Position numbers and translations under genes: made by a program. From assembly GCA_005656395.1 (NCBI GenBank), contig SRSI01000001.1, positions 124,001 to 188,000 of the forward strand: a stretch of 64,000 nucleotides of DNA, read 5' to 3'. Below, in pieces: positions 1 through 10,504 of the stretch (positions within the stretch are counted from its first letter, which is position 1; each line of letters begins with the position of its first letter). Under the pieces are notes generated by a model. The model did not search any database. It saw only the letters and a list, made by a program, of their open reading frames with translations, and was not told the origin of the DNA. The stretch comes from Strongyloides papillosus. Taxonomy: Eukaryota > Nematoda > Chromadorea > Rhabditida > Strongyloididae.

Positions 1-1775
1 GTTACAGATGGTGTTGATTTGGCAATCTACATTGATGATATTATAGCATGTTCAAAGACAATGGATGGTTTAGTGGATCTGACTCATAGAATGTTTAAAG
101 CTCTTCAGGGATGCAAGTTGAAGAGATCCAAGATACAGTTTAGTACGGCCATCGATTTCTTGTCATTTCATATCGAAAATAGAAAAGTTTCACCACAGTT
201 ATGAGCATTGACTAAGATCGTTCAGTATAAAGAAACATCTAGTTTAGGGCAACTGCGTCGTTGGTGTGGTATGGTCACTTATTATGCTCGTCATGTTACG
301 GATCTTCAACGTATAATGGCTCCGTTAGCTCGACTTTTAAAGAAAGGTGTAGAATATGAATCCAACCAAGGTTGCAGAGAGTCGTTCAATCTTATAAATG
401 AGATCTTGTCAAAACAACCATGTCTGATGATTGCAGATGTTAAGAAAGAGTTTTTCTTGGAAGTGGATAGTTCTTTGGATAGTTGTGGCGCTGTTCTGTT
501 ACAAAAAGATGATTCAAGCAAGTTGGTTTCTGTAGCTTACTATAGTAAACGCTTTCAGTTGCTAAAGAAGCCATCATCAGTCACAATGTTAGAACTTAGG
601 GAAATTGTAGCTGCAATTAGAAATTTCAAAGGGTTGACCAGTGACATGACTATAATTACTGATCACAAACCACTACTGGGTATGTTGTGTCATGGAAAGG
701 CTGAAGAACTTTTTCAATATTTATCAGTAGTGGAAGAGGCTGGGTGTCGTATAAAATATCAACAAGGATCAAAAATGTATACTTCTGACGTGTTGTCTAG
801 AATGCACATAAGAAGACACTTGGCCGTTGAGGGGGGAAGGGCATACTCAGAAAGATGACGTCAAAGGTGCTATGGATGATGAAACGTTGGTAAGAAATCT
901 CCATGAAAGATGGTGTCATCTGGGTTATCGTAAAGTGAGTAATCTGTTGAAAAGATATGAAAGCAATTTTCCAAATCTCCAGAAAATGTATGAAAGAGCT
1001 TGCTTGACATGCGAATCTTGTCAAAGGATCAACATTCATCTAAAGCGATATGGACAACTAAGATTTTTAGCAACTGATGTTTTGGAGATATTGTCAATTG
1101 ACGTAAAGAGACCATTACAGGAAGATATTCATGGATACCGCTACTTGGTTGGGATGATAGACACGTACAGCAGATTCTGTTATCTCGCTCCAGTATTTTC
1201 TACCGGTTCAGAGGAGATAGGAGAAGAATGTCTTCGTTTCGTGGCATTGTACGAAAGGTCTAAGATGTTAAAGGCAGACAATGCACAAACATTCACTTTA
1301 GCCTACTTCAGAGAAGAGGTAATAGGAACTGAAGAGTTGAAGCTTGGGATCCTGTACCGCTCAAGAAGTCAATTTCTAATTGAACGTCTATCTAGCACTG
1401 TTGATCGGATTCTGAAAAAGTTTAGTTAGATCAACAAAGGAAAGGAGGAAAAATGGATTATCAAACTTTATGTTGCGGAATTTCTAAGGTATTGAATGAA
1501 GCATAGACCAATGGTATCACATCAAAGCAACAATTCATGCTGCTTTCAAGAAATGCTGAAGTCGTCACCAGTCAGTTGGACAAGTGGATTCAAGCATTAA
1601 TTAATGAAGAGTGTGAGGAGGAGCATGAATACAATGTAAAAGTAGGAGATGTCATCAGAGTACGTGCTAAGAAAGGAAAACATAAAGATGAAGCAAATTA
1701 TAGTGAGATGATAAAAGTCTTAAGAGTTGAAGGGCAACGGATCTGGTACACTTTGAGACGGTGGATATTCGCTTG
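1..1775 (+). pseudogene. Ty3/gypsy-type retrotransposon pol remnant
   Basis: Broken pol of an LTR retrotransposon, cut by the left window edge. In order it shows the end of the reverse transcriptase palm with the catalytic YIDD box (about nt 55-66), an RNase H-like domain with EVDSS and TDHKPLL (about 460-690), an integrase zinc-binding H-H-C-C region (about 900-1030: HERWCHLGY, CLTCESC), an integrase core (IDVKRPL, ADNAQTF, about 1090-1300), and a C-terminal domain resembling DVIRVRAKKGK (about 1645). A TGA lies in frame at 202-204. The frame shifts near the G run at 829-840 and again near 1430, so no full polyprotein can be made. No flanking LTR pair is visible. The domain order RT-RH-INT is what points to Ty3/gypsy. 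Confidence 0.85.
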
Positions 1776-2250
1776 TCCATGGTTATTCATAATTTTTCCT
1801 TTTTTTTAAAATGCCATTTTGCTTACCCATAGGTTACCCATGGACAAGCAAAATAGTATAAATTTTTTTTTACACAAAATTTGGGCAAGCTAATTTTTTC
1901 AAGTTCCATTCGTAGACTATCTATACCCATTTTCTATATGCGATGATTTATGACAGCAGCGCAATTCTTCCAGAATGTAATGCTATAGTTTTATAGGAAA
2001 ATGTATGAAACTGGTGTACATTCTTCGAAAAAATCATAAAAAATGACTAGTTATACAATGAAACTATGTTAATACAAAATAAGAAAATAGCCTTTTCGTT
2101 TGTCTATATTTTGTATGTTACAAAAAAAAGCCATTTCGCTTACCTAATAGACACGTTGTAACAAAAAAATTGTGTTTCGCTTACCTATAGATAAGTCAAA
2201 ATTTTAAAAATGCTATTTCGCTTGCCCAAAGACAAGCGAATGTCTCGTCT
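1755..2250. repeat. Cluster of TTCGCTTRCC-like motifs, possible LTR or UTR debris
   Basis: A motif close to TTTCGCTTACCYA recurs at about 1768, 1815, 2135, 2173 and 2217. At two places it is followed by its own inverted copy (for example TTCGCTTGCCC then GACAAGCGAA near 2217-2240). The spacing is irregular. It begins right after the pol remnant and may be the decayed 3' non-coding region or LTR of that element. No coding potential seen. Confidence 0.4.
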
Positions 2251-2259
2251 CCCCTATTT

Positions 2260-2870
2260 ATAGAAAATGTGAAAATAAAGTTGTTTTTTTTTATTATTAA
2301 AAATGATTTAATTTCGTTAAGAAAATCATGTGAATAAACGATAAACGATATTATGTTAAAAAACGCATATCATTTTTAAATATATAATTGAATTTTTTAA
2401 TAAAAATAAACATGCAATTCTATTTGAAAATGTTAGCCATTTTCTTTTCAACACTGAGAAAAATATATTGTGCGGATTTTTGGGATTGCAAATTTTTTTG
2501 CGTTTATGAACAGATTTTTGCAGATACTTTACTTATAAATAAAAAGTATCTAATTTTACAACAAAGTTATAGTGATTTGAGGTTGCAAAAATTTGCGGTT
2601 ACAAAGTTTTTGCAGTTTACTTTTTTTGATTATAAACTGCTAATGTTTGCGGTTTCTTGCTGCAAAATTTTCCTAATTGAATATTATGTATGCAAAAATT
2701 AGTAAAATTGTATTGCAAAGTTCATTAAATTGTAATTTCTTTTTTAAATGAATTGTATGATTATTTACATTAAATTTCAAGCTTAAACTAAAGTACCATT
2801 ATTTTGTGTGATTAGGAGGTATTTATATCGAGGCAAAAAATACTTAAATCCCAGCCAAAATAAAAATTTG
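2260..2870. other. AT-rich stretch, no gene seen
   Basis: Low-complexity AT-rich sequence. The only longer open frame (2388-2702) is rich in Phe, Leu and Lys from T/A runs and has no recognisable domain. I see no RNA structure or repeat here. Confidence 0.5.
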
Positions 2871-2871
2871 A

Positions 2872-3265
2872 ACTAAAAAAGCTAGTTCTGCGGAATCTCT
2901 AGAAAAAAAGAAAAGTGATTTCTATTTTCCGCGTGAAAATAAATTAAATATCCCGGGCTCTCGAAATAGAGATGAAAATAACACTTCCTATCCTGTAATA
3001 TTGACAAGTGATCAAGATGAGAAAAATTTTAGTAAAAAACTAACTAAGAATTCGAATGATTTTTTTGTATCTATTAAAGAATCTAGTCCTACAAACATGA
3101 ATACTAAGGAAATTTTTTTTGTAGGACAAATTAAAAAGTGAGAGAAATGTTGGATCCACTCATGACATAGATTGTACTCAAAATGATAAAAAGTATGATT
3201 CCGACAAGGCACTTCAAACATACTTAAATTTAAGTATAAGTTCCAGTGAAGATGACGATTTTTAA
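2872..3265 (+). pseudogene. Coding-like fragment with one frameshift, unknown family
   Basis: An open frame from 2872 to a TGA at 3139 reads as a polar, Ser/Lys/Asn-rich protein (for example SSAESLEKKKSDFYFPREN). A frame one base over continues from 3143 to a TAA at 3263 with the same flavour and an acidic end (SISSSEDDDF). The balanced composition differs from the surrounding AT noise, so I read this as a decayed exon with a single-base frameshift. It lies just upstream of the RING-H2 relic and may be the disordered N-terminal part of that gene. No family recognised. Confidence 0.4.
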
Positions 3266-3430
3266 TTTTTCCATGTTCTTGATAGTGCAACGAAGGTCAG
3301 AAATCAATTTTTTTAAATGTTTTATCTTTTAAAATACAAATTTAAGCTAAAAAATTCAACATCTTGCAAAATTGTTATATCAACATATATTTCACAGCAA
3401 AATAGTTTAGTTGTCTCTGGTCTCTAGTAA

Positions 3431-3630
3431 TGGAAGTGGAACATTGATAAACATTTAGATGGTGTTGAGAATTGTTCAATTTGTAATATGATAGTTAACT
3501 CTGTTAATAACCAACTACTTCGTATTAAATGTAAACATAAATTTCATGCTCTATGCTTTTATAAATGGTTTTAATACTTCTATAATAATGCAAGTTATTT
3601 ATTGTGTAGGAGTGAATTTATATAAATTTA
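3431..3630 (+). pseudogene. RING-H2 zinc-finger relic
   Basis: The frame with codons at 3473-3475 reads CSIC, a spacer, then IKCKHKFHALC (about nt 3473-3565). This matches the C-x2-C ... C-x-H-x2-H-x2-C order of a RING-H2 finger. A stop (TAA) follows KWF, and the last zinc pair, expected as CPxC, is reduced to CRSEF further on in the same frame. RING-H2 domains recruit E2 ubiquitin-conjugating enzymes. This copy lacks the seventh and eighth ligands and cannot fold properly. Possibly one gene with the fragment at 2872-3265. Confidence 0.5.
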
Positions 3631-3639
3631 TTGTTAAGT

Positions 3640-4030
3640 TAAAGAATAATGTCATTGATAGAGTCGTCTTAAATATGAATGACAATTTTATTATATAAAT
3701 GTTGTTCTACCTAAAGTTAGCATATTTAATCCACTAACTTTAGAATTGTAACAATGATATTAAAATTTTTATAATAATAATTTTTCTGTTAATAAAGTTT
3801 GTCCTTAAGCTTTTCGTTTTAAAATATCATTCATTTTACAATACAACTACGTTTTAATACTCAGAAGTTATGAAAATTTAATAAAATTACAATAAAAAGG
3901 AATGCAAAAGAATTAATATTCAAATCATTGTTATAATAATACTCGAGACAATACATTTACTATAGTAGGCAAATCAAAACTAACCCATTCGTTATAGTGT
4001 ACTAAACTAAATATCAATCTCAACATCGAT
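3640..4030. other. AT-rich stretch, no gene seen
   Basis: No open frame, repeat or RNA structure that I can support. The last 40 bases are the immediate 5' flank of the SRP RNA gene and contain an ATCGATATAGA stretch that could serve as an upstream Pol III element; that role is inferred only from position. Confidence 0.4.
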
Positions 4031-4048
4031 ATAGAATGCAGAGCACAC

Positions 4049-4359
4049 GCCGGGAGCTGCGGTGGGCTCTTGTAAACCAACTTCTAGGTGGCTTAGGATG
4101 GGGAATATCTGCCTGTCGGATAAACACTTGTCTACCTGTCGTCGTTGACCGAGTGTCCGTGCCAAGCGTAGCGTCGATAGACCATCAGTGGGGGAGCCCG
4201 TTGGTGATCGGTCGTAGTCAGTTCACTGACTTATAAAGAGAGATGAATGGCTCAGGCCCGTGAGGGAGCAGGCAAAAGTCTCCGCACTATGACAGTGGCC
4301 GGATGGCACACGCGAGGCGTTAGATTTCAGGTGCCGGCATTATATGGTCTCACTCATTC
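4049..4359 (+). ncRNA. Signal recognition particle RNA (SRP / 7SL RNA)
   Basis: RNA scaffold of the signal recognition particle, which docks signal-peptide-bearing ribosomes at the ER. The block is far more GC-rich than its surroundings and about 310 nt long, close to animal 7SL. The 5' Alu part starts GCCGGGAGC and has a UGUAAA turn between helices 3 and 4 (GGGAGC pairs with GCTCTT). The middle has GACCGAGTGTCCGTGCC, close to the metazoan helix 5/6 segment. Helix 8 (about 4250-4285) shows a GTGA tetraloop closed by CCC/GGG, then the conserved asymmetric-loop motif GGGAGCAGGCAAAA, where SRP54 and SRP19 act. The 3' part ends in GGTCTCACTC followed by a TTTT Pol III terminator at 4360-4363. The exact 5' end is uncertain by about 10 nt. 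Confidence 0.87.
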
Positions 4360-4363
4360 TTTT

Positions 4364-4895
4364 GCACTTTTTTAAAATTTTTTTTATAATGATAATAAGA
4401 TTGTATAAAAAATTTATGATATTCATTTATTTCGAGATAAGTAACATTACACCTCTCAGTTGCTAATTAACTTTTTATAAAAGTAAATACCCATTTAATC
4501 ACAATCATTAATCCTGGCTTTCACTTTACCAAACTTTTCTGTATGTGAATCCGTTACATATCATAAAATAATCAAAATTAACAATAATTTTTGCACTTTT
4601 CGCATCAACAATTTCTGAATTTAAAAAATACGTTGTGTTATCAATACAAATGCTTATGTTTTCTAAAAATTTTACTTTTACAGATCGTTATCTTTAATTT
4701 GATTATAAACATTTTTTTTCAATATAGCTATTTTGTTTCATCTGGTTGTTTCTTGATAAATGACGTAAGTTCATTAAACTTATCTAATGAGAACACATTT
4801 GAATAAAGATTATCACAATATCATTCTTTTTCACTTTTTAATAATAAATTTTCAACTTTCTCCATATACATATCTCAAACATTTTTTTATTGTTC
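4364..4895. other. AT-rich stretch, no gene seen
   Basis: Downstream of the SRP RNA. The open frame at 4591-4806 is a Phe/Leu/Ile-rich translation of T-rich DNA without any domain. Nothing else supported. Confidence 0.4.
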
Positions 4896-4896
4896 T

Positions 4897-5290
4897 TTTC
4901 GATTTACACATCAAAAAGGTTTTTCGATCCAAGTTTCGAATTTATCGCTATCGACCATGATATCCCTTATTCAAAATACTCTAAACAATTAGTTATTATA
5001 CTTCACAGAGAAAGTTACCAAGTAACTAATGATGATTTAAGTCCTTCAAACAACAAAAAGTTATTTTGAACAAAAGAAAAGAAAGAGAAAAAGTTAAAGT
5101 CAAGAGTGTTGGTAAATTATAATTATAAATGAGGAAGCACCAATTGGTAGCAGATTTGGTAACTTTAAAGTAACAGATGTTCAAGACATCTTCGAATCTT
5201 CTAGTATATTATTCTCAACCTTTGATCAGTATTTTGGTATTGATGAGTATACTGGCAAAATTTTAATTACTAATGATTTGTTAAAACTTC
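4897..5290 (+). pseudogene. Cadherin-repeat-like relic
   Basis: Two open pieces look like parts of extracellular cadherin repeats. The first (to a TGA at 5067-5069) contains FIAIDHDIPYSKYS, close to the AxDxDxPxxS calcium-site motif that starts many cadherin strands. The second, in another frame from 5131, reads FKVTDVQDIF, then YFGIDEYTGKILI, like the yFsIDpxTGeI strand of the family. The second piece stops at an inverted-repeat element near 5290. The frame break and lack of other repeats point to a dead fragment. Classical cadherins bind each other through such repeats; function here is presumably lost. Confidence 0.4.
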
Positions 5291-5512
5291 GGAGTTGGTT
5301 CGGAACAAGGGCGACCATTGTTGAATTTAATTTAATTAGGATGTTGGTCGCGGCAAAATTCGATTTCATATTTTACATAATCCAATAGCCAAGCTACAAA
5401 ATATGTTTATTTATTGCTATTCATATTTAGAAATATCTTTAATTCCAAAAAAAACTGCAATATAAAACAGTTCAGCAATGGTCACCCTTATTCCGAACTT
5501 TAGCTTTAAATA
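5290..5512. repeat. Short inverted-repeat element (GTTCGGAAYAAGGGYGACC family)
   Basis: GTTCGGAACAAGGGCGACC near 5296 faces its near-exact reverse complement GGTCACCCTTATTCCGAAC near 5485-5503, giving a ~220-bp palindromic element. The inner right side carries ATGTTTATTTATTGCTATTC, also found near 6352 and 6472. This is a typical MITE-like layout. It truncates the cadherin-like relic. Confidence 0.55.
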
Positions 5513-5671
5513 CATAAGGTACCATATTTACTGGAAATTATAGGAAAAATTTTTATTTATGTGATTTTTCGAATCTTTTGGGTTATTAAGAAGAAGAAAT
5601 ATCATTTTAGATGTTTGTAAACTATAGATATGCTTTCAGTCCGAAGATAAATATTTATAAGATTCCTAGCA

Positions 5672-6577
5672 ATTTGTTCGGAATAAGAGCGATCAAATGT
5701 TTTTGGTTGTAATCAATTCGTTTTTTTACTTTTATGATGTTTTTAGGATATATATTCTAATTAATGAACATTTTTATCATTTTTATAAATTTTTAAAAAT
5801 TTAAAGATATTTTTTTTTGCTTAAAAATATCGAGATTTCTTCAAAATTTTTTTTACAAAAAAATTAACTAAAAGTCACTAAAAACAAGGAATTTAAAAAT
5901 AATAACAAAGGATTTGGTAAAAAAAATAAGGAATTTAACGAAAAAATGGACTTGCCAGTAAAATAATCAAAAATGCTTTAAATCAGAAGAAAGATGATAG
6001 TCAAAGATTCATTGAAGAGAATCTCGATACTGATGGTCAACATCATTTAGTTGAACAGTCGAGTCCACCAGTTGCTTCACCAGTCAGAAAAAGACCCAGG
6101 AATTCTCAAGGTTCCATGACTGCTCTTTAGTTTTCCTAATACTTATCAATTTTAACCCAACAATTCTCATTAGAGTCATCTATTAATAATAATTAAATAT
6201 TCTTATATGAGATGGTAATGATAGCAGTGCTTGCTAGTGAATGCAATGCTTTAGCTTTATCAATAAATGATTTAAACTAGTTCATCCACTTTAAAAAAAT
6301 CTACTCAAAAACACAAATGCTGTATAACAATTTACAAAAATGCCTTAAAATATGTTTATTTATTGTTATCTATGCTTTTAATATCAAAAAATTATAAAAA
6401 AAAGCATTCAGAAACACAATTGCTGCACTAAAAAAATCTGCTGAAATTGCTTCAAAATACTAAAAAATATGTTTATTTATCGTTATCCATTCTTAGAATA
6501 CCCTCTATCTCAAAAAAAATCCCACTAAAAAACAATTTGATGCTGGTCGCCTTTATTACAAACTTTAGCCATCATCA
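5672..6577. repeat. Larger inverted-repeat element of the same GTTCGGAATAAG family
   Basis: GTTCGGAATAAGAGCGATC near 5676 faces the diverged reverse complement GGTCGCCTTTATTACAAAC near 6546-6564, about 0.9 kb apart. The segment ATGTTTATTTATYGYTATC occurs twice inside the right half (near 6352 and 6472), and the right end is homologous to the right end of the 5290-5512 element. The element abuts the left end of the RecQ-like relic. Confidence 0.45.
5945..6130 (+). pseudogene. Short coding-like tail inside an inverted-repeat element
   Basis: About 60 codons end at a TAG (6128-6130). The translation is balanced and polar, with FIEENLDTDGQHHLVEQ followed by a basic PVRKRPRNSQ stretch that resembles a nuclear localisation signal. 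It lies within the 0.9-kb inverted-repeat element, so it may be the last piece of a transposon or captured gene. No family recognised. Confidence 0.3.
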
Positions 6578-6656
6578 TTTTCAAAACATTCATGTATAGC
6601 ACCGAACTGGTTATCTATAGTTAGAGTTTTATGTCTATAATTAATTATTTTACATT

Positions 6657-7956
6657 CACGCAAACAATTTTTTCATCATTTAAAGAACCAATTTTACCAA
6701 ATGACGGATCATTTTAGAATTATATTTAAATTTTATAATAATTATAATTTTTTTTAGTTTTATCAATGTTGCCATAGTTTAAATAAAGTTTTTTGTAATA
6801 TTTTATGATTTATTACACGCAAACAATTTTTTATCGAAACTAACGCTAGTTTATTTATTCTGTGAACATGGGACGCTGTATCAGACTAAAGGTATGTACA
6901 TCAATACCCAAACTATGTAGGAAGGTAGCCGATAGAACACGCCCTCACCTTGAGACCTATATAAGGAACGGAAGGAGAATATTTAATAATCATAATTACA
7001 TTGTAACATATATATCTTTACTTTTATAATATTACTATTCCCCTTTGCTTAAATAAACTATTGTATAAAGTTTCGTGTTATATATTGTAAAAGCCCGGGA
7101 ACCTCTACGGCTCCTGAAGAATCCACCAGGATTACAATTCCTGGAGCTCTTTGTTATTTCTCAAACTATAAAAATGAAAAAAATTACCACAAATTTTAAT
7201 TAAATAACTTCTAGTAAAATAAATAATAATGGGAAAATAAAAAAATTCGGTAAAAGCAAAACTTAATATTATAAAAATTGTAGAGTACTATTTAACTATT
7301 AGTAAAATATGTATAAATAAATTACCAAGCATGTTAGAAAAATTATTTATTTTTTACTAAACATTAAATAAAATTAAAATGATCTTAAACGTTAAAAAAA
7401 TTTTTATACTCTTCAAAAAATTTTAAAATAGATCAAAAAATTAATTTGTACAGATTTAAAACTTTTTAACGTTTATAGAAATTATTAGTATAAGTAAGTT
7501 CAAAACATATTCAATTTACAATTTAAGTTAATTTTGATACAATAAAATATAAATTTTTAGTTTAATGCTACCAATATTAATGTCATACAATTCAACACGG
7601 ATATTCTATAATTATCAATACGAAGTTTATATTTTTATATTTCGTATCTCTTTACATGACAAAATAATATTATGATTTATTGTTTACATTTATTTTAATT
7701 AATCTGATAAGAAAATACTATTTGAACAAATAAGTAGAAATAATCTAATTAAATTTTCAAGTACTTACTTCTTTGTTCCTTCTAAAAACCAAAAATAAAA
7801 TAAAAACTTTTTTGAAAAATGTTTAATACAAAAAAACAATCAATTAGTACAAATTTAATGGAAATATGCAAATTTTAAAAAATGGTCCATCATTTGACAG
7901 AATAGTCTGTCATTTGATAAAGTGGTCCGTCATTTGATGAAAATTTTGTTTGTGTG
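6657..7956. mobile_element. TIR element (MITE-like), left copy, inside the RecQ relic
   Basis: Runs from CACGCAAAC at 6657 to GTTTGTGTG at 7956, so it has its own inverted ends. Next to the ends are short direct repeats close to TCAAATGAYRGACCA. It is the reverse complement, with modest divergence, of 9028-10085 over about 1 kb once the 276-bp solo LTR at 6861-7136 is removed. It has no transposase. The helicase frame reads into its inner end, which is why the minus-strand ORF ending at 7890 has a tail made of the short repeats. Confidence 0.75.
6861..7136. mobile_element. Solo LTR with 4-bp target duplication ATTC
   Basis: Starts TGTGAACATGGG and ends GGATTACA, the TG...CA ends of an LTR. 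ATTC lies on both sides (6857-6860 and 7137-7140). Inside are TATATAAGG (about 6958), a possible TATA box, and AATAAA (about 7052), a possible poly(A) signal. The sister copy of the host element (9028-10085) has no such insert at the matching place, which confirms an insertion. No coding part remains, as expected after LTR-LTR recombination. Confidence 0.85.
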
Positions 7957-9027
7957 TGGCGTTGTACCGAAACCTCTGAGGATTGAGAGATTATATCACT
8001 AAGCCTTTTATTTGCTTCATGAATATCTTTCTTTTGGCCGGTACTTCTTCGCTTGTAAGCTTTGTTAGTTTCTGAGGTTGTATATAACAACGCGAATGCA
8101 ATTTTTCCATTTCTATTTAACCTTCCAATTTCTTGAATATACGTTGAAATGTACATGGACAAAGAGTAGTGAATAATATAATAACAGCGTTTTGGATCCA
8201 GCCCTGTTAAATTGGAGTCACATGTGACTAATAATTCGATATTCTCTGTTTGCCATTTCTTAAAAATTTCTGGTCTAGATGAATCCTTTACCTTTGCGTG
8301 GTATTCAACTGCTGTAATGCCATATGAATTAAATAATTGCGTTGCTGTAGCAGCCGCTTCTCTTGTTAAAGCAACACATATCCCCTTTATTTTTTCATTG
8401 GAGTAAAAATGTTTTTTTAAATCCATAATTCTTTTTACAGAATCCAATATGTCTGTTGGTTGAAACACATCTGAATTGTTTATATTAACAATAACAATAT
8501 TGGGTCTAAACGTGCTGCCCTTCAGTACAACTCGCCCCTTTTTCTTCAATAAGGATTGTATTTCATCAAATCCGTCTACAGGTAATGTAGCTGATACTAC
8601 GACCACATTGCAGTTGTAAAATTTTTGAATTACATCAAAAAATTTTTCATATTCAGGTCGAAATTCAATGCTTGTATGAGAAGCCATGTGTGCCTCATCT
8701 ATTAATATACGGTTTAAAATTCTTAATTCGTGCAGTCTTCCCAGACCTGATCTGATTAATTCATTAAAACACTTCTCATGAGTTGTTAATATAATCTAGT
8801 ATTCATTTCAAAATTTTTTTTCATTGGAAATCATGAGATTAATAGCACTTTTAATAACGCTGGTTGGAGTTTCTGAGCACATTTTCAATGAAGTTAAATT
8901 TGCATCCCGTTTTACTATTGAAGCAACTTGGTGAATTAAAGGTATACTCGGAAGAACAATTAAGGAACAATTGTGACATTCTCAAGCTGCCATAAGAACA
9001 TACCGCAACGTTTTGCCCTTTCATGTA

Positions 9028-10085
9028 CACACAAACAAAATTTTCATCAAATGACGGACCACTCTATCAAATGATGGACCACTTTATCAAATGACAGACC
9101 ATTCTATCAAATGATGGACCATTTTTTAAAATTTACATATTTCCATTAAATTTGTATTATTTGATTGTTTTTTTGCATTAAACATTTTTTAAAAAAGCTT
9201 TTATTTTATTTTTGGTTTTTAAAAAGAACAAAGAAGTAAGTATATGAAAATTTCATAAGATTATTTCTACTTATTTGTTAAAATAGTAATTTCTTATCTG
9301 ATTATTTAGAATAGATTTAAACAATATATCATAATATTATTTTGTCATGTAAATAGATACGAAATATAAAAATATAAACTTCGTATTGATAATTAAAGAA
9401 TATCCGTGTTAAATTGTATAACATTAATATTGGTAGCATTAAACTAGAAATTTATATTTTATTGTATCAAATTAACTTTAATTTTTAATTGAATATATTT
9501 TAAACTTATTTATACTAATAACTTCTATGAACGTTCAAAATTTTTAAATTTGTACAAATTAATCTTTTGATCTGCTATAAAATTTTTTGAAGAATATAAA
9601 AATTATTTTAACATTTAAGATCATTTTAATTTTATTTAATGTTCAGTAAAAAATAAATAATTTTTCTAACATGCTTGGTAATTTATTTATACATATTTTA
9701 CTTATAGCTAAATAGTACTCTACAATTTTTATAATATTAAGTTTTGCTTTTATCGAATTTTTTTATTTTTTCAAATTTATTTATTTTACTAGAAGTTATT
9801 TAATTGAAATTTGTGATATTTTTTTTCATTTTAATGGTTTGAGAAATAACAAAAAGGTCCTGGAGGGAATGAAATAGCATTAGTTTCGATAAAAATTGTT
9901 TGCGTGTAAGAAATTATAAAAAATTACAAAAAACTTTATTAAAACTATGGCAATATTAATAAAACTAAAAAAATTATAATTATTTTAAAATTTAAATATA
10001 ATTTTAAAATGGTCCGTCATTTGATAAAAATGGTCTATCATTTGATAAAATTGGTCCTTTAAATGATGAAAAAATTGTTTGTGTG
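9028..10085. mobile_element. TIR element (MITE-like), right copy, splits the RecQ Walker A motif
   Basis: Bounded by CACACAAAC (9028) and GTTTGTGTG (10085), with TA on both sides (9026-9027 and 10086-10087), as expected for Tc1/mariner-type insertion. Four TCAAATGAYRGACCA-like repeats lie at 9044-9124 and more at the other end. It is an inverted copy of the element at 6657-7956. On the minus strand, helicase sequence stops at FFQCP just outside the element and resumes with KGKT just inside the other edge. Confidence 0.75.
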
Positions 10086-10504
10086 TAGGGACATTGAAAA
10101 AAATTAAAAGAGTAATCTGTATAGGCATTAATAGTATAAAATGTTGCAAACATATCTATGTCTATCATGTTCATAACTGCTTCAAATTGAAACATAATTT
10201 AAAACTCATTTAATTTCATCCCATAGCATAAAACATGCTTTATATTGGCAAATTTTTCTTTATAACGGTTGCTGCACGTTTGAAGTCGCTGGTTAGCAAC
10301 ATCCGGCAAGTATTGGCGAATATTGTCATAATTAAATGTAATCGTTTTTACGTTTAGCATATTAAATGAAAAAATAAATAATGGTGTCATCCTTTTTTGT
10401 CTATTTACAAGTTGCAGCCTCGCTTCGCTCGTCGCTGCTTGCTCGCAGAGCTGGACTTTTTTTTCCATAAGCAGCAACTCGCTGCATTTGTCGCTACATG
10501 CGAG

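Larger units (their letters stand above)
6578..10500 (-). pseudogene. RecQ-like DNA helicase gene, decayed and split by two insertions
   Basis: RecQ helicases are 3'-5' DNA unwinding enzymes. On the minus strand, from the high end, a segment before 10,086 carries FQFEAVMNM (like the FRxxQxEAI Q-motif) and runs to FFQCP. After an insertion, the frame resumes near 9,020 with KGKTLRYVLMAA (Walker A), LIVLPS, IILTTHEKCF, LIDEAH followed by FRPEYEKF (DEAH box, RecQ style), VVVSATLP (motif III), ELLVTCDSNLTGLD (motif V) and YIQEIGRLNRNG (motif VI). The longest open stretch is 7890-8687. Beyond a second insertion, at 6,578-6,656, a frame with ECK and FGAIHEC may be the zinc-binding part. In-frame stops before the DEAH box and a TGA in Walker A show it is dead. 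The piece N-terminal of about 10,200 is not recognised. Confidence 0.7.

Noticed and set aside
2388..2702. 104-residue ORF
   Set aside because: It is a translation of T-rich DNA with no domain, no homologous frame and no gene context.
4036..4236. 66-residue plus-strand ORF
   Set aside because: It lies inside the SRP RNA gene; the translation is an accident of the GC-richer RNA sequence.
6657..10085. A single gene-capturing transposon with 1-kb inverted repeats
   Set aside because: Each arm has its own inverted ends and RecQ-like sequence appears outside both arms, so two separate insertions explain it better; kept only as an alternative finding.
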